The notes beneath the pieces were generated by a model. It saw only the letters and a program-made list of their open reading frames with translations. It had not been told where the DNA came from and made no database searches. From NCBI GenBank assembly GCA_964057225.1, contig OZ059897.1, positions 10,664,001 through 10,728,000 of the forward strand: a DNA stretch of 64,000 nucleotides. Direction: 5' to 3'. A program made the position numbers and the translations under genes. The stretch comes from Auanema rhodensis (Eukaryota; Nematoda; Chromadorea; Rhabditida; Rhabditidae). Of the stretch, positions 63,915 through 64,000 are shown in pieces. The number at the start of each line of letters is the position of its first letter. Position 1 is the first letter of the stretch.

Positions 63915-64000
63915 TTTTTTGTTTTGAAATTTAAATGCTACAAAATTATTGCTTGCTTGTCATGTTAGATTTGTTTAATTCAAATACTTATTTAAGTTCT

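Larger units (their letters stand above)
41280..64000 (+). repeat. tRNA-His tandem array, right block (about 69 units)
   Basis: The unit of about 332 bp continues to the right edge of the window. This block carries tRNA subfamilies absent from the left block (A14G and G19A copies, and most G1A copies) and a clear 7-unit higher-order repeat. No insertion or other gene is seen in these 22.7 kb. Confidence 0.98.

Noticed and set aside
1..64000. tRNA-derived SINE family
   Set aside because: Units are in strict head-to-tail tandem with no poly-A tails and no target duplications, and the tRNA is complete with its own terminator.
1..64000. 5S rDNA or snRNA tandem array
   Set aside because: The transcribed core folds as a complete tRNA with GTG anticodon and matches no 5S or snRNA feature.

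Overview
The window is eukaryotic nuclear DNA. Every tRNA copy has internal Pol III A and B boxes, a T-run terminator and no encoded CCA. It also holds two Ty3/gypsy-type LTR retroelements and a Mutator-like DNA transposon whose transposase gene has many introns of about 30-52 nt, most with T-rich AG acceptors. Such introns, the AT-rich spacers and the single giant retroelement ORF suggest a nematode or another compact-genome invertebrate; this is inference, not proof.

About 41 kb of the 64 kb is one head-to-tail tandem array with a unit of about 332 bp. Each unit carries one 72-nt tRNA-His gene (anticodon GTG) on the + strand, an immediate T6 terminator, a strongly conserved 5' flank of about 80 bp and a more variable 3' spacer. 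I counted 125 tRNA loci by eye. About 50 have the consensus body. The rest fall into recurring variant subfamilies: G53A in the B box/T-stem, G10A, A14G, G19A, G1A and C28T. One copy has its anticodon changed to TTG, and one pair has a 6-nt duplication in the anticodon arm. The order of variants shows higher-order duplications: roughly 1-5300 repeats at 6312-11280, a 3-unit block repeats near 11.4-13.3 kb, and a 7-unit block of 2325 bp repeats near 55.9-60.5 kb. These are signs of unequal exchange or gene conversion.

Three transposons interrupt the array. Element 1 (15245-24362, + strand) and element 2 (24842-34929, - strand) are near-identical copies of one LTR retroelement in convergent orientation, 479 bp apart. 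Each encodes a single polyprotein in the order Gag, an envelope-like glycoprotein with signal peptide, furin-type site and membrane anchor, then protease, reverse transcriptase, RNase H and integrase. Element 2 is structurally complete: 381-bp LTRs with 3 differences, a PBS fitting tRNA-Gln, a PPT and a 4-bp TSD. Element 1 has lost about 1 kb across the integrase C-terminus and most of the 3' LTR, replaced by about 41 bp of repetitive filler. The third element is a 3372-bp Mutator-like transposon (37899-41270) with 134-bp TIRs, a 9-bp TSD inside a tRNA gene, and a minus-strand multi-exon transposase gene carrying two in-frame stops.

No ordinary single-copy protein gene is visible. The small ORFs starting MNTLTLLSCC are read-throughs of the tRNA unit, not genes.
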